Source of the DNA: Thermoanaerobaculia bacterium
Lineage (GTDB): Bacteria; Acidobacteriota; Thermoanaerobaculia; Multivoradales; JAIOJS01
DNA: 64,000 nucleotides
Direction of reading: 5' to 3'
Assembly (NCBI GenBank): GCA_030429235.1
Contig: JAUIDB010000019.1
Coordinates: 17,521-81,520 of the forward strand
In this document: piece after piece, positions 25,876 through 34,381 of the stretch
How positions within the stretch are numbered: position 1 is the stretch's first letter
How the letters are laid out: the number at the start of each line of letters is the position of its first letter
The notes under the pieces: model-generated
Seen by the model: the letters and a program-made list of their open reading frames with translations, nothing else
What the model was told of the DNA's origin: nothing
The model's database searches: none
Translations under genes and position numbers: made by a program

Positions 25876-27276
25876 ATGGTGTTTCATTCCTACCAGTTCG
25901 TACTGTTCATGGCCTCGGTGTGGGCCTTCTACTGGTGCGTGCCACAGCGAGCGAGACGGTACGTCCTCCTGGTCGCGAGCTACCTCTTCTACGGGGCTTG
26001 GAGCGGTCGCTACGCGCTCTTGATCCTCGCCTCGACGACGATCGACTACGGTGCCGCCCTGGGAATCCGCCAGGCCCTGAACCAACGGCGCCGACGCCTG
26101 CTCCTCGCGACCAGTCTGCTCGCCAACCTCGGTATCCTGGGGACCTTCAAGTACTACGGCTTCTTCGCTTCGAGCCTCGAGACTCTACTCCCCATCTCGC
26201 TCCCTTTCCTCGATCTGCTGTTGCCGGTAGGGATCTCCTTCTACACCTTCCAGAGCATGAGCTACACGGTCGACGTCTACCGTGGGCGCCTCGAGCCGAC
26301 TCGGAGCTTCGTCGACTTCGCCCTCTATGTCTCCTTCTTTCCCCAACTCGTCGCGGGGCCGATCGTCCGAGCCGGTACCTTTCTCCCCCAGCTTGATGCC
26401 GAGAGGAGGCTCACCCAGAATCGGGTTCGGTTCGGACTGAAACTCTTCGTGATCGGACTCTTCAAGAAGTTGGTGATCGCCGACAATCTGGCTCTCTGGG
26501 TCGACCGGGTCCACCTGGAGCCCCTGGCTTATCCGACGCTCGATCTCTGGGCTACGGCCTACGCATTTGCCTTTCAGATCTACTTCGATTTCTCAGCCTA
26601 CTCTGAGATGGCGATCGGGCTGGCGGCTTTGCTCGGGTTCACTTTGCCGGTGAACTTCCGGCAACCCTACTGCGCCCGCAACATCGCCGACTTCTGGCAC
26701 CGATGGCACATCACCCTCTCGACCTGGCTCCGCGACTATCTCTACATTCCACTGGGTGGTTCGAGAGTTGGTCGCCTGGCGACCGCGAGGAATCTGATGA
26801 TCACGATGGTCCTGGGAGGACTCTGGCACGGGGCGGCCTGGACCATGCTGGCGTGGGGAGCACTCCACGGCGCGTATCTGGTGCTCCACCGCTGGGTGCG
26901 GTGGACGACGGAACGCTGGCCGTCCTGGGGTCGGGCAGTCGGGCATCCCTGGGCGACCCCGATCTTGGTTCTCCTGACCTTCCACTGCTGGACCCTCAGT
27001 ATGGTTCTCTTCCGATCCGCGAGCATCGACGTGGCCTGGGTGTTGTGGCGGAGGATGTTTGGCCTCGCCGGCGGCGGGGCAGCGCAGGGAGGTGGTGTCC
27101 TGCTGGCCTGCGGAGTTCTCTACGCCGCGCACGTTGTGCAGGAGCGACTCGATCTGGTGGAAGCGTTCGATCGATGGCCGCTGGTGGCGCGGACCGCCTT
27201 CTTGGTGGTGGCTGCCTGGGGGATGGTGCTCTTCGCCGCGGCAGAATCGAAGCCGTTCCTCTACTTTCAGTTCTAG
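25876..27276 (+). CDS. MBOAT-family O-acyltransferase (AlgI/DltB-like)
   Basis: 466 residues with about ten hydrophobic segments. The family's active-site regions are visible: FRQPYCARNIADFWHRWHITL with His275 and His278, LSTWLRDYLYIPLGG, and the catalytic His318 in GGLWHGAAW. This matches AlgI/PatA-type MBOATs that acetylate alginate or peptidoglycan from cytosolic acetyl-CoA. The ATG at 25876 is preferred over upstream in-frame codons because the hydrophobic N-terminus MVFHSYQFVLF is the family's usual start. The downstream sulfatase-like lipoprotein and SGNH-protein genes suggest an acyl-transfer chain that decorates an exopolymer. Confidence 0.95.
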   Translation: MVFHSYQFVLFMASVWAFYWCVPQRARRYVLLVASYLFYGAWSGRYALLILASTTIDYGAALGIRQALNQRRRRLLLATSLLANLGILGTFKYYGFFASSLETLLPISLPFLDLLLPVGISFYTFQSMSYTVDVYRGRLEPTRSFVDFALYVSFFPQLVAGPIVRAGTFLPQLDAERRLTQNRVRFGLKLFVIGLFKKLVIADNLALWVDRVHLEPLAYPTLDLWATAYAFAFQIYFDFSAYSEMAIGLAALLGFTLPVNFRQPYCARNIADFWHRWHITLSTWLRDYLYIPLGGSRVGRLATARNLMITMVLGGLWHGAAWTMLAWGALHGAYLVLHRWVRWTTERWPSWGRAVGHPWATPILVLLTFHCWTLSMVLFRSASIDVAWVLWRRMFGLAGGGAAQGGGVLLACGVLYAAHVVQERLDLVEAFDRWPLVARTAFLVVAAWGMVLFAAAESKPFLYFQF

Positions 27277-27285
27277 GGACCGACG

Positions 27286-29877
27286 ATGGGCAACCAGTCT
27301 CTCAGACCGACATTTCCCCCCTCCAGGTCAGCTAGGAGAGCCTTCTGGGGCCTGTTGGTGTTCCTGCTGGGCGTCGGAGGCTGTTCGAGTTCCGACGACA
27401 CCAGGAACGAGGAGGCTTCTGCCCAGCGACGGCTTCGTCTGCTCGGGGCCCGGCCCGCGGCGAGACTCGCACCGGAGGAACTCTTCGCTCGGACGATCGT
27501 GCAGGAGTACTCGGTGGGAGCCCTCGGCATCGAAGATAGGCCGATGCAGGAGGCGCCGACGAACGCGCCCTCGCCTACGGTTCTTCTCCACCGCGCTCTC
27601 GGCCGTCGAGCCGCGACGATCGACGAGGTGGAAGTTTCTCTTGGATCCGAGTTCAGCGGCGGGTTGGAGCTGGGTTGGGTGGTCGAGGGCCAGCCACCCA
27701 CTCCTGGTTCTCGGCTTCGCGCCGAGGTCAGTGACTTCGATACGAGCGTGACCTTCAGAGTCGCGGCGCAGGAGGATTGGACTGGCTCCATCGGGGAGGT
27801 CTGGATCACCACGGGAACGTCGCCGCCGCCCGTGGTCGAGCGAGTTCGGTTTTTGACTTGGGATCTAGAGAGCGGGGGCTCCCCAGCCGATCGGCTCTGG
27901 CAGGTCTCGATCGGCGAGACCTCTCGTCGCGCCTTGGTTCTGGCTCCCGGTCAGAAGGTGCAGTTCGAGGTGGAAGTCGAGGTGGGTTCACGGCTGGAGC
28001 TGGCTCACGCGGCATCGCTGGGGAACCCAGGGCTTTCGGTAGGGATCGGATCGTCAGAGCTTCGCTCGGTGCGGCCGGGTCGGCGATGGCGAGAACTCGA
28101 GGTCGATCTGTCGGCTCATGCGGGGAAGCAACAGCTCTGGTTCTCGACCCACGAGACTCGGGGTCTCACGGTAGTCGGCAATCCTCGTTTGACCGGGAGA
28201 AGAGGGGCTGGGGGGCCAGAAGATGGTCGGCCCAACGTGCTCTGGATCGTGATCGATACGCTGAGGGCGGATCGCTTTTCCCCAGCTGTGATGCCCCGGC
28301 TCTGGGAGTGGTTTCGAACCCGGGGTACGCGCTTCGAGTCGGCCTACGCGGCCGCGCCCTGGACGCTCCCTTCCTTCGTCACCATGCTGACCGGCATGGA
28401 CGCGCTGACGCATGGTTCGAACTACGGAGCGGTACTCGACCCGCGGCTCGACACTACTCCTCGGACCTTTCGAGAACATGGATACGCGACGCTGGCCGCT
28501 ACCGGTGGAGGCTACGTGAGCCCGGCGTTCGGTCTCGATCTCGGCTTCGACCGGTTCTGGAGCTGGTCGGGTCGGCTCGGAGACGCCTCCGAACTCGACC
28601 GCGGAATCGAGGTCCTCACGGATTGGCTGCTAGAGAATGCAGACGACCCCTTCTTCGCGCTATTCCATACCTACGAGGTCCACGCTCCTTTCCATCGCCG
28701 GGAACCCTGGTTCTCACAGCGCATCGAGACGGTTGGGGGAGCCCCTGGAGCCGAGGCCCCGATCGTCTACCTCGACCAGACCGAACGACGTCGGCAGTTG
28801 CAGGACATCAAGCGGTACGGTGTTGCGACACGGGGTGGCTATCGGCTGCCGGATCGGTGGGAACTGCTCACCCTCGAAGCGCTCTACGACAGCGGAGCTT
28901 CCTACGTCGACGCTCGGATCGCTCAGTGGCTCGAGCGCCTGGAGGCCGTCGGTGCCCTGGAAGACACTGTCGTCGTCCTCTCCTCCGACCACGGCGAGGC
29001 TCTCGGGGAGCGCGGACTCGCGGTCCACTCTCACCTCTACGACTTCAACCTCGCGGTACCGCTGGCGATCAGTTGGCCGCAACTGGTAGAAGCTCCCGTG
29101 AGCGTGGACCAGGCGATCTCCCTCGCCGACCTTCCCGCTACTCTGGTGGAGATCGCCCTGGGGAGGGATTGGAGACAGGGTCGGGGGCGCTCGTTGGTGC
29201 CGATGCTCCGAGGAGAGGCGCGGACGCCCGACGATCTCTGGTCGTACGCCGGATCGACCAACCTGGGGGTCGGCTTGCTCCATCGCAATCGGCTGGCGCT
29301 CATCCTCAGCGATTCGGCCGTCGGTGCGGCGCGAGGAAGCCTCGAAGGATTCGACCTGGGTCCTCGGTCCCGAGAATCGAAGGTTCTGTCTTCGGACCAG
29401 ATCCCGGCCGAGCTCCTGGCGAGAGTGCAAGCCAAGCTGGGGTCCAGCGCAGGGCGTCATCTCCGGCTGGACAACCGAAGTGAACTCGACCTCCAGCTCT
29501 CCTTGGAGCCAGCCAGCATCCAGTACGTCAAAGTGGTCGACCTGCCGGCCGGCGTCGTCACGCGGCATACCGAAGACTCCTTGCGGTTGGATATCCCACC
29601 CGCGACCGCGCTCTGGCTGCGTCTGGACGGTCCCTTGGCCTTGCGATCGCCGGGCCTCACGCTGTCCACATCGGAGTACCACTGTCGGGTCGAGCCGTCG
29701 GGAGCACCGACCGACCAGTGGTTCTTCGACCCCGGGACCGGCCACTGCTCGACGCCGTCCGCGATGGGTCCCGTCGAGTTGACCCTGGCCCTGAAGGGGC
29801 CTGGAAGTTCGTTTCGGATTCCGGAGCTCGACCGCGAGCAGCGCGCTCGATTGCGCGGGCTAGGCTATCTGCGATGA
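27286..29877 (+). CDS. Sulfatase-like lipoprotein with Thr in place of Cys/Ser
   Basis: 863 residues. A lipoprotein signal (LLVFLLGVGGC, lipid Cys33) anchors it at the cell surface or periplasmic membrane. A 280-residue N-terminal region of beta strands precedes the sulfatase/alkaline-phosphatase-fold domain from about 314: VLWIVIDTLRADRF (metal Asp324), PWTLPSF with Thr360 at the nucleophile position, and SDHGEALGE with Asp568-His569. The Cys or Ser required for formylglycine formation is absent, so it is better called a phospho- or sulfo-transferase/hydrolase of the sulfatase fold. The extreme C-terminus RLRGLGYLR is typical of this subfamily. It lies 9 bases after the MBOAT gene and overlaps the SGNH gene. 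Confidence 0.9.
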   Translation: MGNQSLRPTFPPSRSARRAFWGLLVFLLGVGGCSSSDDTRNEEASAQRRLRLLGARPAARLAPEELFARTIVQEYSVGALGIEDRPMQEAPTNAPSPTVLLHRALGRRAATIDEVEVSLGSEFSGGLELGWVVEGQPPTPGSRLRAEVSDFDTSVTFRVAAQEDWTGSIGEVWITTGTSPPPVVERVRFLTWDLESGGSPADRLWQVSIGETSRRALVLAPGQKVQFEVEVEVGSRLELAHAASLGNPGLSVGIGSSELRSVRPGRRWRELEVDLSAHAGKQQLWFSTHETRGLTVVGNPRLTGRRGAGGPEDGRPNVLWIVIDTLRADRFSPAVMPRLWEWFRTRGTRFESAYAAAPWTLPSFVTMLTGMDALTHGSNYGAVLDPRLDTTPRTFREHGYATLAATGGGYVSPAFGLDLGFDRFWSWSGRLGDASELDRGIEVLTDWLLENADDPFFALFHTYEVHAPFHRREPWFSQRIETVGGAPGAEAPIVYLDQTERRRQLQDIKRYGVATRGGYRLPDRWELLTLEALYDSGASYVDARIAQWLERLEAVGALEDTVVVLSSDHGEALGERGLAVHSHLYDFNLAVPLAISWPQLVEAPVSVDQAISLADLPATLVEIALGRDWRQGRGRSLVPMLRGEARTPDDLWSYAGSTNLGVGLLHRNRLALILSDSAVGAARGSLEGFDLGPRSRESKVLSSDQIPAELLARVQAKLGSSAGRHLRLDNRSELDLQLSLEPASIQYVKVVDLPAGVVTRHTEDSLRLDIPPATALWLRLDGPLALRSPGLTLSTSEYHCRVEPSGAPTDQWFFDPGTGHCSTPSAMGPVELTLALKGPGSSFRIPELDREQRARLRGLGYLR

Positions 29878-31115
29878 CGACACCGCGTACGGATCGGATC
29901 CCGAGGGTGCCGGGAGCGACGGGTCGAGAGGGGCGGAGCTTGGGCCTGTTGGACGTCTTTCTGGCCCTGCTCGTGGTGGGAGCCGTCGATCTCCTGCTCT
30001 TCCATGCCGGAGGGTACTTCGATCAGCTGAAGCCCGAGTCCTACTCCGGTCGGCTGCTCGAGTCGTCGGATCGGTTGGACGAAGTCAGGGCGGGGGCGGG
30101 GGCGGGTGAACGGCTGGTGCTCGTGGTCGGAGACTCGACGGCCAAGGCCGCCATCGACGCCGCGAGTCTGACTCTGGGCGTGGACTCGGAAGGGTACGAC
30201 GTCACGGCGTTCAACTATTCGCAGCCGGGCTCCACCTCCCGCAGTTGGCAGCAGCTCGTCCGGGACGAGCGATTCGACGCTTCGTCGACGGCTCTGGTCG
30301 TGGTGGGGGTCCTACCGACCGCCCTGCGGATCTTCGAAGAACCGAAGCCGGACCTGGAGATTCTGAAGACCGAGTTGGGGTGGGTCGAGAGTTGGGTCCT
30401 ATCTGGTTCCTACCCCACGCTCGAGGAACGGCTCTTCGTACGCTTCGGCAGCTTCCTGAGAGTCCTTTGGTTTCGGGAGGACCTCCGCGACTACCTCGAG
30501 CATCCAGCCCAGCGGCGGCGCGAGCTTCGGGCCCGAGGCGGGGCAGGGAGGCCGTCCGAGACTCGGCGATCCGTCGAGTCGACGGAACGCTCGATGACGG
30601 CGGTGCGGCTGGATCGCGAGGGGCGGTTGTCGCTCTCCGACCTTCCGCCCCACCTGCGTGAGCGCCCTGATCTGCATCCTGACCTGGAGCGGTGGCTCAG
30701 AAACCGCCGCCGGCCGGCGGACGAGAGGATCGAGTTCGATCCTCGGAAGCTGCGCATGCTCGAGCGTCTGGTCGAGACCATGGACGAGCGGGGAGTTCCG
30801 GTTCTGATCGCCATCCTCCCGAAAATGAAGGCGGTCTTTCGCCACCGAGAGATCGATACGCTGCGCGAGACCGTGGTCCAACTCCGACGGGAGGGTCGCC
30901 GGGTCGAATGGTTCGAAGACTCGAAGATCCTGGACCTCCTGGAGGACCCCCGCTACTTCGTGGACCACCTCCACCTGAATCCGTCGGGGGCTGCGATCTA
31001 CACCGAGGCGCTGGCGAAGGTCGTGGCGGCGCAAGTGGGATCGAGGGCGAGCCCCGCTCCGATCGACGGAGCGAGTCGAACGGAGATCGAGGCCGGACCG
31101 GGGGCGACGGACTAG
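29874..31115 (+). CDS. SGNH/AlgJ-like membrane-anchored protein
   Basis: 413 residues. Starts with ATGA overlap on the sulfatase-like gene. One N-terminal transmembrane segment (about 24-43, LLDVFLALLVVGAVDLLLF) puts the rest in the periplasm. The catalytic motifs of the SGNH fold are VVGDSTAK with Ser88 and the C-terminal DHLHLN with Asp364 and His367, as in AlgJ/AlgX-type acetyltransferase partners of MBOAT proteins. With the MBOAT gene two genes upstream, it probably passes acyl groups to a glycan in the periplasm. It is not a classic secreted lipase because of the single anchor and the context. Confidence 0.8.
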   Translation: MTTPRTDRIPRVPGATGREGRSLGLLDVFLALLVVGAVDLLLFHAGGYFDQLKPESYSGRLLESSDRLDEVRAGAGAGERLVLVVGDSTAKAAIDAASLTLGVDSEGYDVTAFNYSQPGSTSRSWQQLVRDERFDASSTALVVVGVLPTALRIFEEPKPDLEILKTELGWVESWVLSGSYPTLEERLFVRFGSFLRVLWFREDLRDYLEHPAQRRRELRARGGAGRPSETRRSVESTERSMTAVRLDREGRLSLSDLPPHLRERPDLHPDLERWLRNRRRPADERIEFDPRKLRMLERLVETMDERGVPVLIAILPKMKAVFRHREIDTLRETVVQLRREGRRVEWFEDSKILDLLEDPRYFVDHLHLNPSGAAIYTEALAKVVAAQVGSRASPAPIDGASRTEIEAGPGATD

Positions 31116-31126
31116 GACGCCTCGGA

Positions 31127-32341
31127 CTAGGGCGCGTCGGGAGCCGGCACGGCATCGAGGTACCCAGAGCGGGTACGGATCTCGAGGTCGTTCCGCCGTA
31201 CCTCGACCCGCACGCGGTGCCAGCTCCCGTCGTTGCGATTCTCCGTCGGGTAGAACCCGAGGACGTACTGGTCTCGCATCTCGTCGAGGATCTCGCGGAA
31301 ACCACCGCGGCTTTCGGCCAGGGAAGGGACCTCTACGATGCGACCGCCGGACTCTCGAACGACCTGTTCGAGGAGCCTCCTTTCGTGCTCGAGGTCGTTG
31401 CCATCCCGCCAAGACGACGAGAGTTCGGGGCCTCGGCGCTCGGGGCGAATCCAGTAGATCAGGGCGCCGCTGCGTCGGGCCAACGGAAGGACGTCGTCCA
31501 TGCCGAGAATCGAAACGGTATCGATCCCGTCGGACAGGAGGATGATGGTCCGCCGCCCTTGGAGCCCGGCCAGCTGCTGCAAAGCCAGGAAGAGGTGGTC
31601 ATTGATCGCGGTGGCACCCCGGGCGACGGCCCGGTCCAGGCCCAGGCGCAGGACGTCGACGAAGCTGGTCATTGGTGACACCGATTGCACGCGGTCGGAG
31701 AACAGGGTCAACCGGGCGCGGTCCTGATCCTCGAGTCCGTCGAGGAACTCGTCGGCTCCGGCGATCGCTGCCCGCAGCCGGTCGCCCTGCATGCTGCCAC
31801 TGGTGTCGATCAGCAGCCAGGCCGTCAGGGGGGCGTCGCCTCGGTAGAAGTTGGCGATCGCCTGCTCTACGCCATCGTCTTCGACCACGAAGTCTTCGCG
31901 TAGAAGGTCCTCGACCCGGCGGCCACCCTGGGTGGCGGTGACGTAGAGCTCGATGACCTCGAGATCGACGACCTCATCGACGCGGAACGATCCGGTACGG
32001 ACGCGAGCGGTATCCTGGCGTCCGTCGGCGGCTCGGGCCACGGCTTCGAAGACGTGTTCTCGGCCCGAGGCACCGACTTCGACGTGCATCTGCCAGGGCG
32101 GCGTTCGGAGCACTCCCAGCGACTGGCCGTCGAGAAAGACCTCGACGCTTTCGGCATCTCCCCAGACTCGAAGTTCGAGCTGGACCGTACCCAAAGCGAC
32201 GGTCCCCGGCTCCGGTGAGACGATGGCCACCTCTGGCGCTCGCTGCGCCTGGGTCGGCGGCGCCCCGATCAGGGCCCACACCATCGCGACGACCAGCCAC
32301 GAGCGCTCAGTCCACCGAGACCGACGTCGGTGGGGTTTCAT
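31127..32341 (-). CDS. VWA-domain protein, intact MIDAS
   Basis: 404 residues with signal peptide (about 1-32, ending TQAQ). After a short Ig-like region (SPEPGTVALGTVQLELRVWGD) comes the VWFA-related Acidobacterial domain: the preceding 'LYVTATQGGRRVEDLLREDFVVEDDGVEQ' block (given in part) and the MIDAS metal site DTSGS at 179-183, then SLIxLSDGID (IILLSDGIDTVS). The metal site is complete, so it should bind a divalent metal and ligands. ATG at 32341 overlaps the stop of the upstream gene (ATGA). It is the last gene of a four-gene operon with another VWA and a TPR gene. Confidence 0.88.
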   Translation of the reverse strand: MKPHRRRSRWTERSWLVVAMVWALIGAPPTQAQRAPEVAIVSPEPGTVALGTVQLELRVWGDAESVEVFLDGQSLGVLRTPPWQMHVEVGASGREHVFEAVARAADGRQDTARVRTGSFRVDEVVDLEVIELYVTATQGGRRVEDLLREDFVVEDDGVEQAIANFYRGDAPLTAWLLIDTSGSMQGDRLRAAIAGADEFLDGLEDQDRARLTLFSDRVQSVSPMTSFVDVLRLGLDRAVARGATAINDHLFLALQQLAGLQGRRTIILLSDGIDTVSILGMDDVLPLARRSGALIYWIRPERRGPELSSSWRDGNDLEHERRLLEQVVRESGGRIVEVPSLAESRGGFREILDEMRDQYVLGFYPTENRNDGSWHRVRVEVRRNDLEIRTRSGYLDAVPAPDAP

Positions 32342-34377
32342 GGTCCCGTCTTCCTCTCGAGTGCAGCGATGAGCTCCAGGCGCTGCCGCTCGAGGGTCTG
32401 CTGGGCGAGGTCGGAGAGGGGCGAGCGAGCGACGTCTGGCCACTCTTCGTAGCGCGAGCGGGGTGCCGTTGTTTCGTGGGCGTTCTCGGCGAGCGAAGCG
32501 ACCAGTTCCCGGGCCGCTTCGTAGTGCCCCTCCTGCTCGAGGAAGAACGACACCAGGATCAGGAGTTCCGGTTGGTCGGGCCATCGGTCGAGTGCTTCCT
32601 GAGCCTTCCGTTGGGCGGACCCCGCATTCGATCGGCGGAGGAGCCGGACCTCCTCCTGCGCGGCCAGTTGGCGAACCCACGGTGGGCCGGGCGCTTCCGC
32701 GATCTGGCCGAAGGTCTTCAGCGCCTCGCCGGCGTTGCCGGTGCGGGCGAGGTTGACCGCGTAGCGCAGGCGTACCTCGGCCAGGGTATCGGTTCCTTCC
32801 TCCGTGTTCTCCGTGGCCAAGGCTTGCAACCGCGCCACCGCCGCTGCGTGCCGGCCGGTCTTCTCCTCCAGTGCCGCCAGCAGGAGTTGTGATTCACTCT
32901 GTGTCGGCGACAGGTCCACGGCTCGTGTCAAGAGGTCGTGGGCGTCGTGGATGTAGCCACGCCGCAGGGCCCAGGCCCCGATCGAACCCAGCACTTCGGC
33001 GACCTCTAGCTGGTCGGCCTCACCCTGAGCCAAGAGCTGGAGAACTCTGCGCAAGGCATGGCGTACGAGGCCCGGGTTCCCCTCGCGATGGTGACCAAGG
33101 GCGGCTTCGGCGTGGAGCTGGGCGATCGCCAGGGTCGTCGCCGATCCGTCCTGGGTCAGGGAGTGCAGGGCCCGGCTCTCGACGCGCTCCAACAGGACCA
33201 GGCTTCCGAGGTCATCGAAGGCTCTCCTCTGAAACGAGACCAGCTCGCGGCCATCGGTAGCGTCTCGGTTCTGGGCCCCCGCCAGCAAAGCCAGGCGGTA
33301 GCCACGGCGCAGGGAGCCGCCGGGATCAGTCGGTACTTCCGGGGCGTGTGGTTCGGGGACGGCTGCCTGGGCACCGGAGGGGCCGCTCTCGAACTGTGCG
33401 GTGGACGACGCCTCCCCGACCCACACCTCGATCGCCGGGAAGGGGGCGCTGGGCTCGATCGTTGCAGCTGCCAGCGGTCGAACCACCACGTCGTACACGC
33501 CGCTCGGAAGGGGGCTCGGATCGAAGGTCGCGCGCTGCACCACGCAGCCGGGAAGCGCAGAGGTACTCGTCGCGTCGTCGGTTGGGTCCATGGCGGCGCG
33601 GGTCAGGGGCACCGAGACCGCTTCGCCACCGAAGCGAGGTTGGAAGTAGAGGGTTCCGAGGGCTGTCTCGGCGGCGTCCGGTAGGAACAGGTAGACCTCG
33701 GACGGCCCTCGGATCATCGGGCGAGCCTGAGGGATCCACTGTTCCGGCCATCCCCCCAGCGGCGGTACCGACTGCCGTTGGGGAGCGGGCTGCAGGTTGA
33801 GGGCCCAGTCCGTCGGCGCGCGGGGGAAGAGAGCTGGCCAGGGCGCCGGATGGTGCTGTGCTCTCAGCCGTTGCGACCGGACTCCGAACGGCCCCTCGGG
33901 CCAGAGGGCCAAGACACGGACCTCGCTCGCCTCCGAGTTCGAGATCTCCATCTGCAAGGCCACGACCAACCCACCGCCGCGGAGCGCAGCCTCGTGGCGC
34001 GCGGGGTCGATCCACAGTCGACGCGTCTCGCGATCGACGACGGCTCCCGAGGCGTCGATCATGTAGGCCATGATGTCCAGTTCGCCTCCGTTCGTTCCGG
34101 CCAGGTCCAGGAGCTGATCGCCCGCCACCTCGAGCCAGACGGTGACCGCGTTCGGCCTCTGGCCACAACCAGCAGTCGGCAGGGCCAGTAGGTTCATGGG
34201 CAGCTCGCCGCCCTCCTGGCCCGACATGAGAAGAGCGGCGGATCGAGCGTGGACGACGGCCGTGCCGAAGGTGGGAACCTCGATGGCTGCCGCTACCGTC
34301 GCCGAGAGGCCGAGCCACCAGGCCGCGAGCCAACGGGTCGTCCACGGTCTGGCGCGAGCCGTGGAGCGCCTCCTCAT
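32338..34377 (-). CDS. Secreted TPR-repeat protein in the VWA operon
   Basis: 679 residues. Signal peptide about 1-30 (WWLGLSATVAAA). The first 300 residues are beta-rich with no family I recognise; from about 360 to the end the protein is helical with TPR-like repeats (GRHAAAVARLQALATENTEEGTDT, AGEALKTFGQIAEAPG, KAQEALDRWPDQPELLILVSFFLEQ). The ATG at 34377 is four bases after the stop of the upstream VWA gene and its own stop overlaps the next VWA gene, so all three are co-translated. Likely an adaptor in an envelope or secreted complex with the two VWA proteins. Confidence 0.75.
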   Translation of the reverse strand: MRRRSTARARPWTTRWLAAWWLGLSATVAAAIEVPTFGTAVVHARSAALLMSGQEGGELPMNLLALPTAGCGQRPNAVTVWLEVAGDQLLDLAGTNGGELDIMAYMIDASGAVVDRETRRLWIDPARHEAALRGGGLVVALQMEISNSEASEVRVLALWPEGPFGVRSQRLRAQHHPAPWPALFPRAPTDWALNLQPAPQRQSVPPLGGWPEQWIPQARPMIRGPSEVYLFLPDAAETALGTLYFQPRFGGEAVSVPLTRAAMDPTDDATSTSALPGCVVQRATFDPSPLPSGVYDVVVRPLAAATIEPSAPFPAIEVWVGEASSTAQFESGPSGAQAAVPEPHAPEVPTDPGGSLRRGYRLALLAGAQNRDATDGRELVSFQRRAFDDLGSLVLLERVESRALHSLTQDGSATTLAIAQLHAEAALGHHREGNPGLVRHALRRVLQLLAQGEADQLEVAEVLGSIGAWALRRGYIHDAHDLLTRAVDLSPTQSESQLLLAALEEKTGRHAAAVARLQALATENTEEGTDTLAEVRLRYAVNLARTGNAGEALKTFGQIAEAPGPPWVRQLAAQEEVRLLRRSNAGSAQRKAQEALDRWPDQPELLILVSFFLEQEGHYEAARELVASLAENAHETTAPRSRYEEWPDVARSPLSDLAQQTLERQRLELIAALERKTGP

Positions 34378-34381
34378 CGGC

